Assembly (NCBI GenBank): GCA_013398055.1
Contig: VZRS01010753.1
Location: forward strand, 124,001 to 188,000
DNA length: 64,000 nucleotides
DNA from: Ifrita kowaldi
Lineage: Eukaryota > Chordata > Aves > Passeriformes > Cinclosomatidae
Direction of reading: 5' to 3'
The translations under genes and the position numbers were made by a program. This document shows positions 48,801 to 62,100 of the stretch, piece by piece. Position 1 is the first letter of the stretch, and every line of letters begins with the position of its first letter. The notes beneath the pieces are model-generated. The model saw only the letters and a program-made list of their open reading frames with translations. It had not been told where the DNA came from and did not search any database.

Positions 48801-49658
48801 AAACAACGTGCAAAAAGAGGTGCCTGTCCTTCCAAGGCAGCTGGGCAGCCACTGTGGGCAGTGGGTGCGGCATGAAAGGCTCACATCCTCTGTGAGCTGC
48901 CCAGGGAACACTGCCTAGCACCAGCACATCCTGAGTCAGACCTAAAATATGAAACAAATGGTTTGAATTCTCCCTTGGAGGGTTGCTGTTCTACACGGGT
49001 GCCAGCAGCAGCATTTCAGCCATTCTTGGCAGCAACTCACTTCCAAAACAGAGACGCTGTCTTCCCCCACACCACGTGTGCGTGTTTTGGGGAAACTCGG
49101 GGGGAACTCACTGTTTGTGGTTTGGGCTGTGCGGGGGCTGTAGGTGGGTCCATTCCACCAGTGACAAAACACGTGCTGTGGTTACCACCAGCAAATCAAG
49201 CTGTAAGCGATCTCTGTTACCTGCGAAGTTGTAACAAGGTGACAGCACGGGGTACAGATGTACCATAGTGAGATTTGACCCATATTAGGTTTTTCCCTTC
49301 CTTTGTCTCTTTTTTGTCTAAACTTAGAGAATTGATATGGATAGTTCTGGTTTTCACACGGGAAATACCAACTTTTTTGAATTGGTCCGTACACGTAGCA
49401 ATACGGGAGCCAGGGATGGCGCAGGTGTGAAGCTGATGAGGCGGAGATGCCTCTCCATGGAGCAACGAGCTGGAGAGCCCGGGAGGGGAAGTTTCTCCAT
49501 CCGCGACTGCCGGGATAGAGCGGCTGGAGCCAAGCGGGGGGCGCGGCGGGGCCGAGCAGTGGCGTGGCAGCCTGTGCAGGGGAGGGATGACAGGCGGGGC
49601 CGGGATGTGCCGTGCTGTGCCGGGATGTTCTGTGCCGTGCCGGGGCGGGGCGGCGGCG
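42859..49658. other. Intergenic region between the CAPN8 and CAPN2 starts
   Basis: About 6.8 kb between two divergent genes. The CAPN8 side (42859-43100) is not CpG-rich; a loose TATA-like TTTTTAAAAT lies at 43101-43110, about 245 bases upstream of the CAPN8 ATG, but I would not call it a promoter. A CR1 fragment lies at 44826-45248. The CAPN2 side becomes a CpG island from about 49430. No open frame here shows a known domain. Confidence 0.7.
44826..45248 (+). mobile_element. CR1 LINE, 5'-truncated 3' end
   Basis: About 420 bases with the order of segments typical of the CR1 3' end: gacaggctgaaagaactggg-like start, gttgttcagtctggagaag, ctacaagaaagctggagag, gtgttcaaggccaggttgga, ggtgtccctgcccatgg, and the terminal repeat ttctatgattctatga. 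It is diverged, has no open frame, and is a dead non-LTR retrotransposon fragment. CR1 elements are abundant in birds, turtles and crocodilians, which is the best taxonomic clue in the window. The 5' border is approximate; no target-site duplication was identified. Confidence 0.92.
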
Positions 49659-50130
49659 ATGGCGGGGATGGCGGCGGCGCTGGCGAAGGAGCGGGCGGCG
49701 GCGGCGGGCGCGGGGCGGCACGACCGCGCTGTGCCCTACCTGGGGCAGCACTTCGGGGCGCTGCGCCAGGAGTGCCTGCAGGAGGGGCGGCTCTTCCAGG
49801 ACCCCTCCTTCCCCGCCGGCCCCGCCGCCCTCGGCTACCGGGAGCTGGGGCCGCGCTCGCACAAGACGCAGGGCGTCGTCTGGCGCAGACCCACGGTAGG
49901 GCGGCGGGGGAGGGGGGGGATCCCCGGTGGTATCGTTCCGCCGTGTCACCCGGCTGTTCTCCTTCCCCCACGCCGTAAATTTGGGTGGATTGGATCGTGC
50001 GGGGGTGGCAGGTCGGGGCGCGGCTGCCGAGCGCGGTGCGAGCCCTCCCCGGGCTGCAGAATCGCCGTGCGCCCGTTTCGTGCAGCTGCGGATGCTCCGA
50101 GCGCCGGAGGCTCCCCTTTGCTCCGGGGAC
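49430..50130 (+). promoter_or_regulatory. CAPN2: CpG-island promoter and first exon of CAPN2
   Basis: CpG dinucleotides are frequent here, most densely from about 49480, and scarce elsewhere. GC-box sequence GGGGCGGGGCGG lies at 49642-49653, directly before the start codon, and another GGCGGGGCCGGG near 49593. No TATA box was seen in the 250 bases upstream. This fits the broad, TATA-less promoter expected of the ubiquitous m-calpain gene. The transcription start is not determined; ATGs at 49587, 49605 and 49624 lie in the presumed 5' leader, the first two in frame with the calpain and the third out of frame. Confidence 0.8.
49659..49895 (+). CDS. CAPN2: CAPN2 exon 1
   Basis: Two hundred and thirty-seven coding bases, 79 codons, phase 0 out (CCC ACG|GTAGGG). 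Very GC-rich, inside the CpG island. It encodes the anchor MAGMAAALAKERAAAAG and RLFQDPSFPAGPAALGYREL through GVVWRRPT. It is richer in Ala, Gly and Arg than the CAPN8 exon, reflecting base composition. Intron 1 is 49896-50671, GC-rich at its start, with nothing else recognised. Confidence 0.95.
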
Positions 50131-53100
50131 GGGTCGGCAGCGTGATGTGCTCTGCCTGGAAAACAAAGCAGAAAAGCCCTTTTCCTCTCCATCCAGAGCT
50201 CTGCGTGTGGACAGATATCTTTGGGTAGCGCTTGGGGCTGTCTCTTCCGATAACTCTTTCCCTCAGCAGAGCCATGAGTTGACCGCCGTGCAGTTTATTC
50301 CCGAAGCAGCCCTGCCAGCCATGGGAGCCGTGGGGTCAGGTGGACTCCGGGGTGCCTCCAGGCACTTCTGGAAGACCTTGGCGTAGTCAGTGGTGGGGAG
50401 GTAATGGCAGAGCGGTGTGTGCACGTGTGTGAAAATGCAGCGCACCTCCTGGCACGTCCTGTGAAGTGAGATGGCTGCACACGAGCTTTGGTCACCAGCT
50501 CCCGTTCTCACTGTGCTTGGTGTGTTTGGTGCCCGCACCCGTTCCTGCCCCACTCCATCTCTGTGGTGTTCATCTGCTGCGGTCAATGGTTTGGTTAATT
50601 TGCTGCGAGTGGGGCCTTGTTCCCTGCCTTGGCTGAAGCTACGTGTAATGCAAGGCATGTTTTGTTCCCAGGAGCTGTGTTCCAGCCCCCGGTTCATAGC
50701 CGGCGGAGCCACTCGCACGGACATCTGCCAAGGGGCCTTAGGTAAGGTGGGGGCAGAAGGCTGAGTTTTCCATGGTGCTGCCCCAGGACACCATGGTTTA
50801 TACATGGCTGTAACTCCCTCTCTAAATACCTCCTTTTGCATCCTGCCACCTCTATTCACATCAAATCAGACCTTCCTCGCCTTTCCTTGGCATTCTGCAA
50901 CGGTGGGGATTGTGTGAGCTGGGCCAGTGAGCACAGCCTTTCTGCGTGCACCCAGCAGGGGTGACACACGGTGGTTTCCTGGTGGCTTTTCTGATCATGG
51001 CCAGTTCCTTTCACGTTCACGTCTGTGTGCCTTAGAGCAGCCTGACTCATTTCTGCCTTTAACAGTCTGCTTGGAAGAGCAGTTGTGTGCACAGCAGGAC
51101 TTCTGTTTCCCTAGAGGGAGAGAGTGCTGCTGAGCAGGAGGAACCTCCTGGAACTTGGGGAGATGCTGTAGAGAGAAAAGAAGTTGTATGGGGGACCTTC
51201 TGCTGGTCGCCAGCTCTCAAGGAAGACAAAACTGGGGTGTTTCAGGAGGGATGGGCCAGCCTGTGAGCCCTCTGCTTTTGCCATGGCTTCTGCTCAGTTT
51301 GTGCAATGGCAGCCCCTTGGTGGGGCTCTCCGGGGGAGCTCTGGGAGCTGCAGGGAAGTGCCAGGGGACAGTGGGGAGCAAATGGCTTAGCCTGGCTGCG
51401 AGGGCACAGCTATCCCAACCTGGGAGCCTCTCTCCTGCCTTGCCTGACAGAAGGGGGTTTTAGGTGGAGGATGTCTGCAGAGATATGAGGAGAAGAGGTA
51501 AAGCGAAGTGAAAGCAGCAGGCTCCTGTTTATTCCATAGCTGGAGTGAGAGGGTTTTAGATTAGACAGATAGTGTGGTTGAGGGAAAGCTCTCATGTAGG
51601 AAACGTGACTAATACGAGCTGTGTTGTGCTGAAGCAGTGGTGCTGGCAAAGGAACCAAGTTCTGTTTGTTTGCTTTCAAATATTCACCACATTGCAACTT
51701 CTTCATTTCTAATCCCACTGCTGCTATTTGCGTGTTCACGTCCAAAAATATAACAGGCAGGGAAGCTTATATTTTGTGCCTATGTTTTCATTCAGAAGTT
51801 TTTTAGGTTAGTGCTTTGACAACCAGATTTGTCAGCCATTTGTGTAGAAATACCTGACAGTAAAAATACTTAGATTATGAACTTGGTTCTCCTCAGGCCC
51901 CAGTATCATCAGTGGTGTGAGTTAGGCTCTGTTGTGCCTTGGGTAGTTGCCATGTCACCAGCTTCCTTCCTGTGCTCTCTCTGCCTGATATCATGTCTCC
52001 CACCACGATTGTTCTGGCATGAAGCATGTCCCAGTGCTTAAACACATGTGCCAGACATCTGTTATCTCTTTTTATTGTGAAACTTTATGGTAAGAAGTTC
52101 TTCAAATTGAAATTAAAGTTTACTCTAATGCCATTTCAACGTCTGGCTTTTCTGTAGAGATGCTGGTTTCTGGGGTCACTTAGTTGCTTTCTGCCTTCTG
52201 CAGGCTTCCAGCTTTTCTATCCAGATGTTGTGGCAGCAAGAGCATGGGAATATAAGATTTGAAACTTCATTTTCTAGTTGTGAAATTGCTGTTGCCAGTA
52301 CCAAACTCTGTTTTAAATTGATGAAAGCACTTGCTGCCCAAGTGGTCTTTGGACCAGTCAGATGTTCTCATGGAGTTGTATGGTATCACCAGAGGATATG
52401 AAGTGACTCACAGCTGGTATTGTTGTACCTCCTGACTATATTTGAATCAGAGGTTGTCAGTGTTCTTGTTTGTGTCACCTTTTTCACCGTCACTAAGTAC
52501 TGCAATGGCTCTCCTGGCTGTCTTCTCATTAATCTGGGCAGGATTTTGGTATTGTGTGAGAGTTGCTGATTAGAAATTAGATGCTTTTGTTCTTACCCCT
52601 GTATAGCCATTGAGTTCCTGTATGGAATCTCTGCCCTTTCACACAGTGGGGCTGGCAGATGCACTGTGCAAATGCTTTCTCTTTTTTCTCTTTGCCACTG
52701 CCTTATCTGATGCTAGCATTTGTATTGATAAATTTGCTTAAGCTTCCATTTACTTGAACTTTGTATTTACTTTGAATGTTCATGTCCCATCACATTTTAG
52801 GATGTTACAGAGAAGATTGCACTGGAAGATGTCAGGTGCTTTTGGAAACCTGTACTTTTTATTATGCTGCTTTTTTTTCTATAGGAAGCTTTTGTAGTCT
52901 TATTTATCCCCCAAAAGGCTTGATCAGAAAGCAACAGACCTGTGCCCATGGGGAATTTCATTGCTGTTGCTGAGCCCTCCAGAACATCTGGGAGTACTGC
53001 AGGGTCATATGAGGCATCCAGAGCACATGGACCCATCACATCTGCATGGCAGCTTCTTGGCAGGGAATGTGTAACCAAACAGCTCAGCTAATGAGCAGAG

Positions 53101-56100
53101 TTTCTTTTAGTTCAGGAGTCTTTGGCCAGGTGAATAAATTTGTTTCATTGCTTTTGACCTGGACCATAAGAAACTGTGATGCTTATAAGGCATAGCTGAT
53201 CATCAGTGCAGAAAAGGTTGTTCCCTTGGCAGTTCATTAGGGTCTCCAGACACCAAAGTTCTGCCCCTTGGGATTTGGATTATCCTGTATTCTGGCCTTG
53301 TGAGGGGTTTTTTGGTTTTGGTTTGTTGCTGTTTTGTGGTTTTCTTACTTAGGAGAAACTTTTAAAGGCAAGTATTTGGAGTTAGTTTGGCAGTATCAGG
53401 TCTGCAAAGTCAGTGATGGTGTTTGGCTGCAAATGGCAGCGCATGGGATGTGGTGACTCATTACAGCTGAGGGGAGGATCCAAAGCCAGAGAAGGCTGGT
53501 TCACCCTTAACCACCTTTTTTTTTGGAGTGGATGTCACCATGGTATCACAACACTGGGGTGTAAACAGCACAGGATCTCCCAGCTGCTGTTCAGATGCCG
53601 GTGTCTCCTCCGTACATCAAAAATGTGTGAAATAATAACTAATTGAATATGTTGAATTTAGAAAATCACACCCATGGTGTTCTGATGCTGACAGCCACTC
53701 TACTGTCAGTGGGTTGCCACAGCCTCGTGTTTGTAACCAGAAAACTTCCTTGAGTGCCATGGTATTAATATAAATACATTCAGTAGCTGTTAATCTAAGA
53801 CTGTTTTAAAATAATGATGAATCTGTGGTTGGCAGAACGTACATTTTTCCTTTTACCCCATACTCTTACATGAGCTGTGCAGTGACCAGAGGAGCTGCCT
53901 TTTGCTTACAGCCCTTCAGGCATTTGATGGGTGTGTTTTGTTTGTCTTTTCTTTCCAGAATGGCTAATTTTAAGACCTTAAGGCTATTTATGCTTGCCTT
54001 GCAATTACTTTTTTTTTTTTTCTAACATTCTTGTTACAGCTGGAGATTAGATAAATGCAGAGATAGGTGTATGGAAATAAGAAAAACATTGAAAGCAGCA
54101 AAAAGTAAGCGTGACAGGACAAAAAATAGCACCTCTTGTTAATATGTGTTATGGATCAACTCACAGCCTGGTAATAGTCCCTTTTCTGATAAGCTTGTTC
54201 TACCTACTGTTCATTTACAAAAATTATTTGTGATTAACGTAGCCTTGCTAACACTCCTTTCAGATTCTAAGCAACCTGTCTGTCAGCCTCTCCTTGGACT
54301 TTCCTTCCCTATCAAAGGAAAATCACTGTCAAGAACCTTACAAAAGTACCAGTTCTGGAAGTTCAGACTGTCTGGTAAAGACCCTGCTCAGACTTACTTG
54401 GTGCAGGCTAAAACTCCAAGTATAATCACAAGATCTGTTCTCACCCAGGGTGTGAATTATCAGGTGTATTTTTAGCGATGGCTGTTCACAGAGGTAAAGG
54501 TGATATCCTGGCTGTTGAGCACTTTTAAGTGTGGAAACCAAAAGATGTCTTCTATATATGCTGCAGCTGCATTTAAACCTCAAGACCCTGCCCAGAGCTG
54601 TCAGAGTTAAGATTTGTGTTTGAGTCTGAATTCTTGTTAGAAACCAGTATAAAGTTCAACTGAGGGATTTTACAACAGGATGCAATTTCAGTCTGCCTTG
54701 ATGGGACAGCTAGAAAGTAAAGGAAATTCTTTCTAAATTCTGCTTATGGGCGTGGAGGTCCTCTGGGGGGAGTTTCTCCTTGAATTTCCGTGCTTCTTAC
54801 CTCCAGGGGAAACATGACTCGAAGATGTGTGCTCATAATCTGGAGGCCTGATCAGCTTCTTGACCAAGGCTTCCTGAGCTGCTGTGGCCCTTTTGAGTTG
54901 TTCATTTGTTCTTCCTGCACTGCTCTCTGCCTGCCCAGCCCCTGCCCTGGGTGTGGAATAGAAATGCTAATATTTCTTGGGAAGAATGATGTGGCAGCTG
55001 CCCTCTAGCCAGACTCTTTCCTCCTGGCCCTCTCTTTCCCAGCAAGCACCTTTGCAGTGCGTGGTGGAACCTCTGGATGCAGCTCCCAGGGAAGAGGGTC
55101 TCAGCTGCTTGAAGGAGGCTGTGAGAGGAGTCACTACTTTGCAGGGTGAGATGGATGTGCTGTCACAGAGCAGGGAGGGGAATTTCATCACTGCTTCATG
55201 TCTGTCACAGGAGAATAGCAAGGTGACTTTCCTGCTTAAAAACTTCTCTGAGAAGCTGATTTTTCCATTACAGTACAAGCGGCCAGAGGCAGGGCTGAAG
55301 GGAAAGTTTTACATTCGATTCTCCCCCTCCAGGTCGTGAAGCAGTAAAAGCACCTCAGGTTTTAAAATTATTCTGCAATTTCACCTCTTCCACCTTTCCT
55401 GAGATGTGAATACAGATATATTTCACTGGGGGTCAGCTGTGCAAAGCGAGGGCAGCCTGGAGGGAGCTGCAGGTTGTCCATGTTCCTGATGGTGCTGTCT
55501 GAGCAGTGATGGATTTGGGCCTGAGGGGTGCTTTAGATTTTGGACCTCCAGGGCCGCTTTAGAGTTAACTCACCCTGAGACTTTCTCCCATTTGGATCCC
55601 AGCTTCTCACCCATAAGCTTTTGAAGCTTTTCCCATGGGAGAGAGGTGGCTGTGCAGGGACTGCTGCTTTGCTGGCCTCTGGCTTGCTGACAGCTGTGAC
55701 AGGTTCTCACATTGAACCTGCAATCCTGCAGGACTCTTTTGTGGGATCTCATGTGTGATACCAGCTGCCCCTCTGTTCACAAAGCAAGGGAACAGTGGAT
55801 CTGGTAATGGTAACAAGGAGTTTTGTGTCGGGCTGTGGCAGTCAGGGGGATCGTCTGGGTCTGTAAATCCCTGACTGCCTCACTAATGGGCTGCAGGAGA
55901 AAGGTAACTGCTCTGGTAAAGTAAAACTGGGTTCTGAAAATAATTACAGAAAGTAGAGGTGTGATGTTTATGGAGCTGAGGTCTCTTCCTCCCTCTGCGT
56001 GGCAGGAGATGGTGTGGAAAAACACTGTCGAGGCAGCCTGTGCCCTGGGGCTGTGGCGTGCAGGCCTGGTGGGTGTTGGCTCCATCCCGGGCAGGATGAA

Positions 56101-59100
56101 GGAGTGTGTGGGACTGGGAAACAGTGCCTGCCTTCAGGCCTTTCCTGGCTCTCTGGTGACTGTGCTGGAGACGAGACATGGGACTAAACACAGAGGCCTC
56201 GAGCAAGGGCCTCCAGAGGTGTCTTAGGTGAAAGGAGCTCCTGTTTGGAGGGAGGCTGGCAAGAGACTTTAAAGGGAGCTTGCCCGCAGGACAGGTCTCT
56301 GGATTGCAAGGCAACATGTTTATTAAACGTGGAGAAGGGAAGGAATGCAGCCTATGCCTGAGAAAACACTGTCCCTTTGAGGAGAAATTGCACCTCTAAG
56401 TACCTGTGTGTGCCCGCAGGCTCTTTGCCTTTTCCCTATGCTGCTTCCTAGCATTTAGGCATTCAAGTGAGTATTAAGTTTTCTTTCAAATAGTGCCAGA
56501 ATGGGTGATAACTGTGGTGGAAGGTCAGAAAAAGCCTGCTTTGTCTTTTTTTTTTTTTTTTTATTTTTATGATTTTGGTCTTCAGGAAGCATTTGCCTGC
56601 ATCTGGAGGGCATTTGTGTTTATATATTTGATCTGTCTCAGAGAGAAAGTGATGGGAGGGATCATCCTATCCCAGCCAATGGGATTGTTGGTTATAATGC
56701 ACAATCCTGAAGCAGTGCAAAAATTAAGGTCTGAATAATGAATGCTGTCTGGTTTGGGTTTTGTTTTCCTTTTCTTTTTACAGGGGACTGTTGGCTCTTG
56801 GCTGCCATTGCTTCTCTCACCCTGAATGAAGAAATTCTGGCCCGTGTTGTTCCCAAAGACCAGAGCTTCCAGGATAAATATGCAGGAATTTTCCACTTCC
56901 AGGTATGTGGAAAACACCTTTTTCCTCTTAGTGCTATTGGGCAGGAGCCAGCATGGCTGGCTGTGTATCTATATGTGATGTTTCCTGGCACAGCTTTGTG
57001 GGATGTCAAAGAGCCAGACAGAAAAAGGGAAACATCTAAGAAGGATGGTGGAAGGAACTAGGCCATTGATCAAAGAGCTGGGAGCAGGGGCTGCCTCTGT
57101 GGTCCTTCCTCCCTGAGCAGAGCCAGCTGAGTATGTGCATCCCTGAACAGCGTGGGTGAAGCTGCCTGGAAGGGATTGCTTTTCCCCTGGGAAATCGACA
57201 TTCAAAGATAAACATCCTGGTGATGGGAGTGCCCAGCATGGGGTGGTGATGGATGTGTGTGCTCTCTTTCCCTCAGTTCTGGCAGTACGGGGAGTGGGTG
57301 GACGTGGTGGTGGACGACAGGCTGCCCACCAAGAACGGGGAGCTGCTCTTCGTGCACTCGGCCGAGGGCAGCGAGTTCTGGAGCGCGCTGCTGGAGAAGG
57401 CCTACGCCAAGTGAGTCGGGCCAGGCTTCCACCCCACTCACGTCCCTGCTTCCCCACAGCATCCCCAGCTCTGTGGATACTGTGCATTTAAAGTGTCGGT
57501 GTACCTATCAGCCTTTGCAGCTTCTGGGGTGCCTCACAATGGCTCCTTTGGTGCAGCTTTCTTGACAGATGCCTAAGACAAGGAGCCAAAAGCATTGCCT
57601 TTGTTGCTAGCCAAGAAAAGTAGCTCTTGCATCTCGTGGCGAGGCTGATCCTGGAGCCTCCTGTCACCAGGGCCTGGGAAACTCCATTTCATGTGCTCTG
57701 AGCACCTCTGAGGGCTTGGCAGCTGCAGTGCTGCAGTGTGCAAAGGTCCATGTTTGATGCTCATATCTGAATCTCCATTTTTGGGTTGGCCAGAGAGGAA
57801 TTCTATCCTCTAACTTTATTATTTTGAATTGACTCAAGAAATGCAGATCTGCTGAAAATCAGACCCATAATTGTTGAAGGGATTTAAATACTGTGGAACT
57901 AGAGAGGCAAATTGTTTGGTCTTAGTTTTTTTTTATATTGCTTTTTCTTCAGATAGCGTTCATGATTCCTGTCATTGATATGACTGAACCTGCAAGCTGT
58001 GTCCATGATTGTATAATGTTTTATGCTGGGCTTTCCAAGTACAGAGGTCTAAGAAGCAAGGTTGAATGGAGGGGCATGTTTGTAGCTGCTGTAATGCTCC
58101 TGAAAGCAGAAACGCTGTGACAGCTGGCACATTGAGTGCCTCTCCTGAAAGGAAGAGGAGAACAGGCAGCCTGATAGCTGTGTGTGTGTGAGAGAAGAAG
58201 AGACAGGAAGCCTGATGGTTGTGTCTGTCCCCCATTTTATGCAGGCTGAATGGATCATATGAGTCCCTCTCTGGTGGCACCACCACCGAAGGCTTCGAGG
58301 ACTTCACCGGTGGCATTGCAGAATGGTATGAGCTGCAGAAGCCACCCCCCAACCTCTTCAAAATCATTCAGAAGGCACTCCAGAAGGGCTCTCTCCTTGG
58401 CTGCTCCATTGATGTGAGTTAGCAGGTTCATTGCTGGACTCTTGCTGTGCACACAGGCTGGGGGTGGACCTGTGCTGCAGCTGCAGGAGCTGCACACGGG
58501 ATGCCAGTCCCCTCTGCCGGTGGTTCTCTGCTCTACCTTGTGCCCGGAGAATTTGACCCACAGTTATGACCCAGTAGTGCTCTTCATGCATGGGGGTTAG
58601 GTTGACACTTAGGCTTCATTAGTTCATGGAAAAAGCTCATTCCCTCCCTTGTGCTTCTTCCCTGAGACCTTTCTCTGTTTTGTAGGTTCATGGTAATGAA
58701 TCACACAGGGAACTCACTGGGGGTCCTGATGCACGTCTGTGTTCCTAAGAAAGCCTTAGCTGGGCAGCAGAATGGCACAGGCTGAGTGGGTTTGGACAGA
58801 GAGCTGCTGCTAATGGCTCCCGCAGTCAGGTTCCCAGAGGTGACAGCATCCAGCCTTGCTGCAGCCTTTTTGTTGCACAATTGGTACCTAAAATGTTCCC
58901 AAAAAACCTGGGCTCTGTTCTTGAAGCAGAGAGGCTCGGACTGTTGCCAGACCTTTAAGAGGTTTTATGGGAAGGTTTTGTCAGAAGCTGGACCTGCATG
59001 GGAAAGAAAAGAGGAGCTTTGGCCCTGCCTTCAAGGATTCAGCATTGCTTTTAACCTTACTGAAAATGAGTCTAAGTATTGTTATTGTGGTAATCACCCT

Positions 59101-62100
59101 CCTCCCAAATGAGATTCCCATAAAGGGGAGGTGAATTGTTTACCAAAAACTCCATTCATAATATAAATGTAAATGTTTCCTCCCATTTTTCAAGTTAGAT
59201 CAGAGTCCCAGGACAGGGAAGCTTCACAGCAGGAAAAGTGCTTGGTTAATGTCAGTATTTGACTTCATGGGATTTTTGGGACCTGTTTTACTTGTTTTCA
59301 TTTAGATAAGAATCTGACATCTGGATTTTTGCCCCAGACTGATACAAATCCCTTGGGTGGGTGGGGGGGAGAGTAAATATATTATGTTGTTGGTAAGTGC
59401 TGGCACTTTCTGTAGTGTAAATTAACTGTTGCTGAGTGCAGCCTTTGAAAAAAAATTCTTGTGAAATCTTCCCTTCTCTTTTGTAAGAGAAATATGGACA
59501 CAGAGATTAAGCATTACATGGAGAGTGTGCTGTGGGGCAGTAACAGGGCATGAATTGACAGCAGGAATCCTGCCTGCTCGATCCAGTCCTCTCTGTTTCA
59601 GCTTCAAATATGCTTGTTCAGAGATCACACACTTCTGAAGGGGTGGGAAGACAGTGACAGCCATGTGTTTCATAGGTGATTAAACATTCATTGTCTGGCA
59701 AGAAGTGACTTTTCTCTGTGGTGTTTAAAGGCCAGACTGCCCAAGCAGTGGCTGTGAGAAACTGAGAGGGGGATGTGCCTTCAGGTACCAAGGGCATCCA
59801 AAGTCCAGCCCGTTCCCTTGCTGCCCTGCAGGGCAGGTCCTAGGGCGGCCTGGCTGGGGAGAGGGAGGGGAACCTCCCGCCCTGCTGTGGAGCTGAAGGG
59901 GGTTTTTGACCCTGAAACCTGCTGGACCTGGGTGTGATCCCAGTGTAGCCTCAGGCCAGTCACTCCCTGTTTTTCTCCTGCTCCCTTGAGAATATGGAGT
60001 TTATTGTGTGAATCCCCTTCGGAGATGCACAAGAGTGGCTGCACCACACCAAGTGTTTTGGAGCCAGGAGGGAGCTTTGCTGCAGTGCTGGGCTCTGGTG
60101 TGCACCCCATGGCACAAACAGGGTCCCTGGGCCTCCAGCACCACCACATGTGCTGCTGTCCCCTCTCCCTGCTCTGTCCCACTTGTTGCTTTTGTGCAGC
60201 AGCTAAACCACTCCTGCAGCCTCCCAGTGAGATGAAAGCTCTGTTGGAGGGGGCAACTTTGTTCTTTTGGATCCCCTGCCCATGGGAAGCTGCAATCACT
60301 GATGTCCTTTGCTCCTCCAGATCACCAGTGCAGCAGAGACGGAGGCAGTCACCTCGCAGAAGCTGGTGAAGGGACACGCGTACTCGGTCACCGGGGCAGA
60401 GGAGGTACGTGGGCCACCCCAAGGTGCAGCAAGTCCTGTGTGTGGCAGCCACGAACCCATCTTCAACTCTGCAAATTCTTGTGTGTCACCCGTTTTGCTG
60501 AAATGGGTTTTGAAGCATCTGAAGGGGTGCATAATTAGTTGGTATGTTTTGGATAAACACAGATTTGCCTTCTTGGGTGTTTGGCCAAAAAACCCCCTAT
60601 TATTCCACAAGCGTGGCTATTTCCCACTGACCAGGGTGGTGGGCAGCTCTGTGCAGAGGGCACACTACCCTCTGCTGGTGACCAGGCTCTTCATTGCAAT
60701 TCTGTTCAGCAGCCCACACTTTACCTCAAACACACAGCAAGATGTGCCCCAAGCAAGAAAAACAAATGTTATTGTCCCTGAAGTGCCTGCTGAACTGCGC
60801 CTTTCAGCAGGGCATGGTGTTCAAACACAAGGGCCTGCTCAGGAGCGGGTAACTGGTGAAGGCAAGACAAAACAAGGGAAGCAGGTCATGGCATCCTTCC
60901 ATGTGTGCAGTGGATTTTCAGTTAGTTCACTGATAATCGTTTCCGAAATAATTTTTGAAAGTTCAGGATGAGGTGTAGGGAGCAGCTGACACGCTGTGCT
61001 GGTTTGTGGGTGTGCATTTGGTCTTCCTCTCACAGCAAAAGCAGGGAAGAGGGAGTTGGTTCACCTTAATTCACAACTAGGCATGACTTAGGCTGTTCCT
61101 TTGGGGATCTGTGCAGACTCTGTGAGGATGGTTCATCTGGGTGTCATCTCTGGACTCTGTGCTGCTGTTGCTCTGCAGTTTTCTTGGCTTCAGAGGGGTT
61201 GTGGCCAGTCTGAGTATCCCTTGTCTTGTAACAGGCTCCTTTTATGTATGGGGGGCATTTGAATGTGAAAAGGTAGTTTATACCTAAATCACCACTTAGA
61301 GAAATATCTCTGTACCTGCTTTTTGGCTGTCCTGTAGCAGTTTTACATTCCCTTTGCTTGTAAACCTGTCAGAGGTGAATTTTTAGCAGCACAAATCAGG
61401 CATTTAGGTTTTCATGAGCTTTGGTTTGTGCATGCTGTAAAACTTCTCTGGACAAGCCTGGCTGTGTGAAGCTCACTGAGAATCAGTTGGGCTTCTGTCT
61501 TTTGGACCAGATGTGTGCACGTTGTTATGCCTAGCACTGAGATACTTGCTCTGTCATGTTTTTAATTACTGTAGAAGATGAGGGAGGGAGTGTGGTGCTG
61601 AGTCCCTGGGTAGCTCTCCATACGCCTCTGATCCCATCAGGTGAACTTCCGAGGAACAGTGCAGAAGCTGATCAGAATCCGAAATCCCTGGGGGGAAGTG
61701 GAGTGGACTGGGAAATGGAATGACAAGTGAGTCAATGGCTTACATGTGGCTAGCAGGCTTTTACTGCAGGGGTGCAGGCATGTTTCTGCTCTTGTCTGTC
61801 TGTTCCCTGCCTGAAATTCCTCTGTAAGTCCTGTCTGGGTGTGATGTTCACTCGGAACTGTTTCAGAGATAAGCATCCCATCACCATCATCTCCCTCGTG
61901 TCCATCACAGTATGTGGTGCCTTCCATGCAAATCCCTGCCTTTGTGTAAGATGCAGTGATTTGGTTGGTGAATCCTAGAAAGCTCCCTGTAGTTTCTGCT
62001 TATTTAACAGCCTGGATTCAGTGGTGAGCTTCTGAAAACTCACTTTCTAAAAGGGCTTTAAAAATCCATTTCTGTTGCTAGCCATGAAAGCTGGAGTTTA

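Noticed and set aside
49182..50192. A 336-codon open frame on the minus strand antisense to CAPN2 exon 1
   Set aside because: It exists because the CpG island is GC-rich and poor in stop codons. It has low-complexity Pro/Ala/Arg sequence, no domain, and overlaps a well-supported exon on the other strand.
59781..60452. A 223-codon open frame on the minus strand across CAPN2 exon 6
   Set aside because: It is the antisense shadow of exon 6 plus flanking intron; no domain and no conserved motif.
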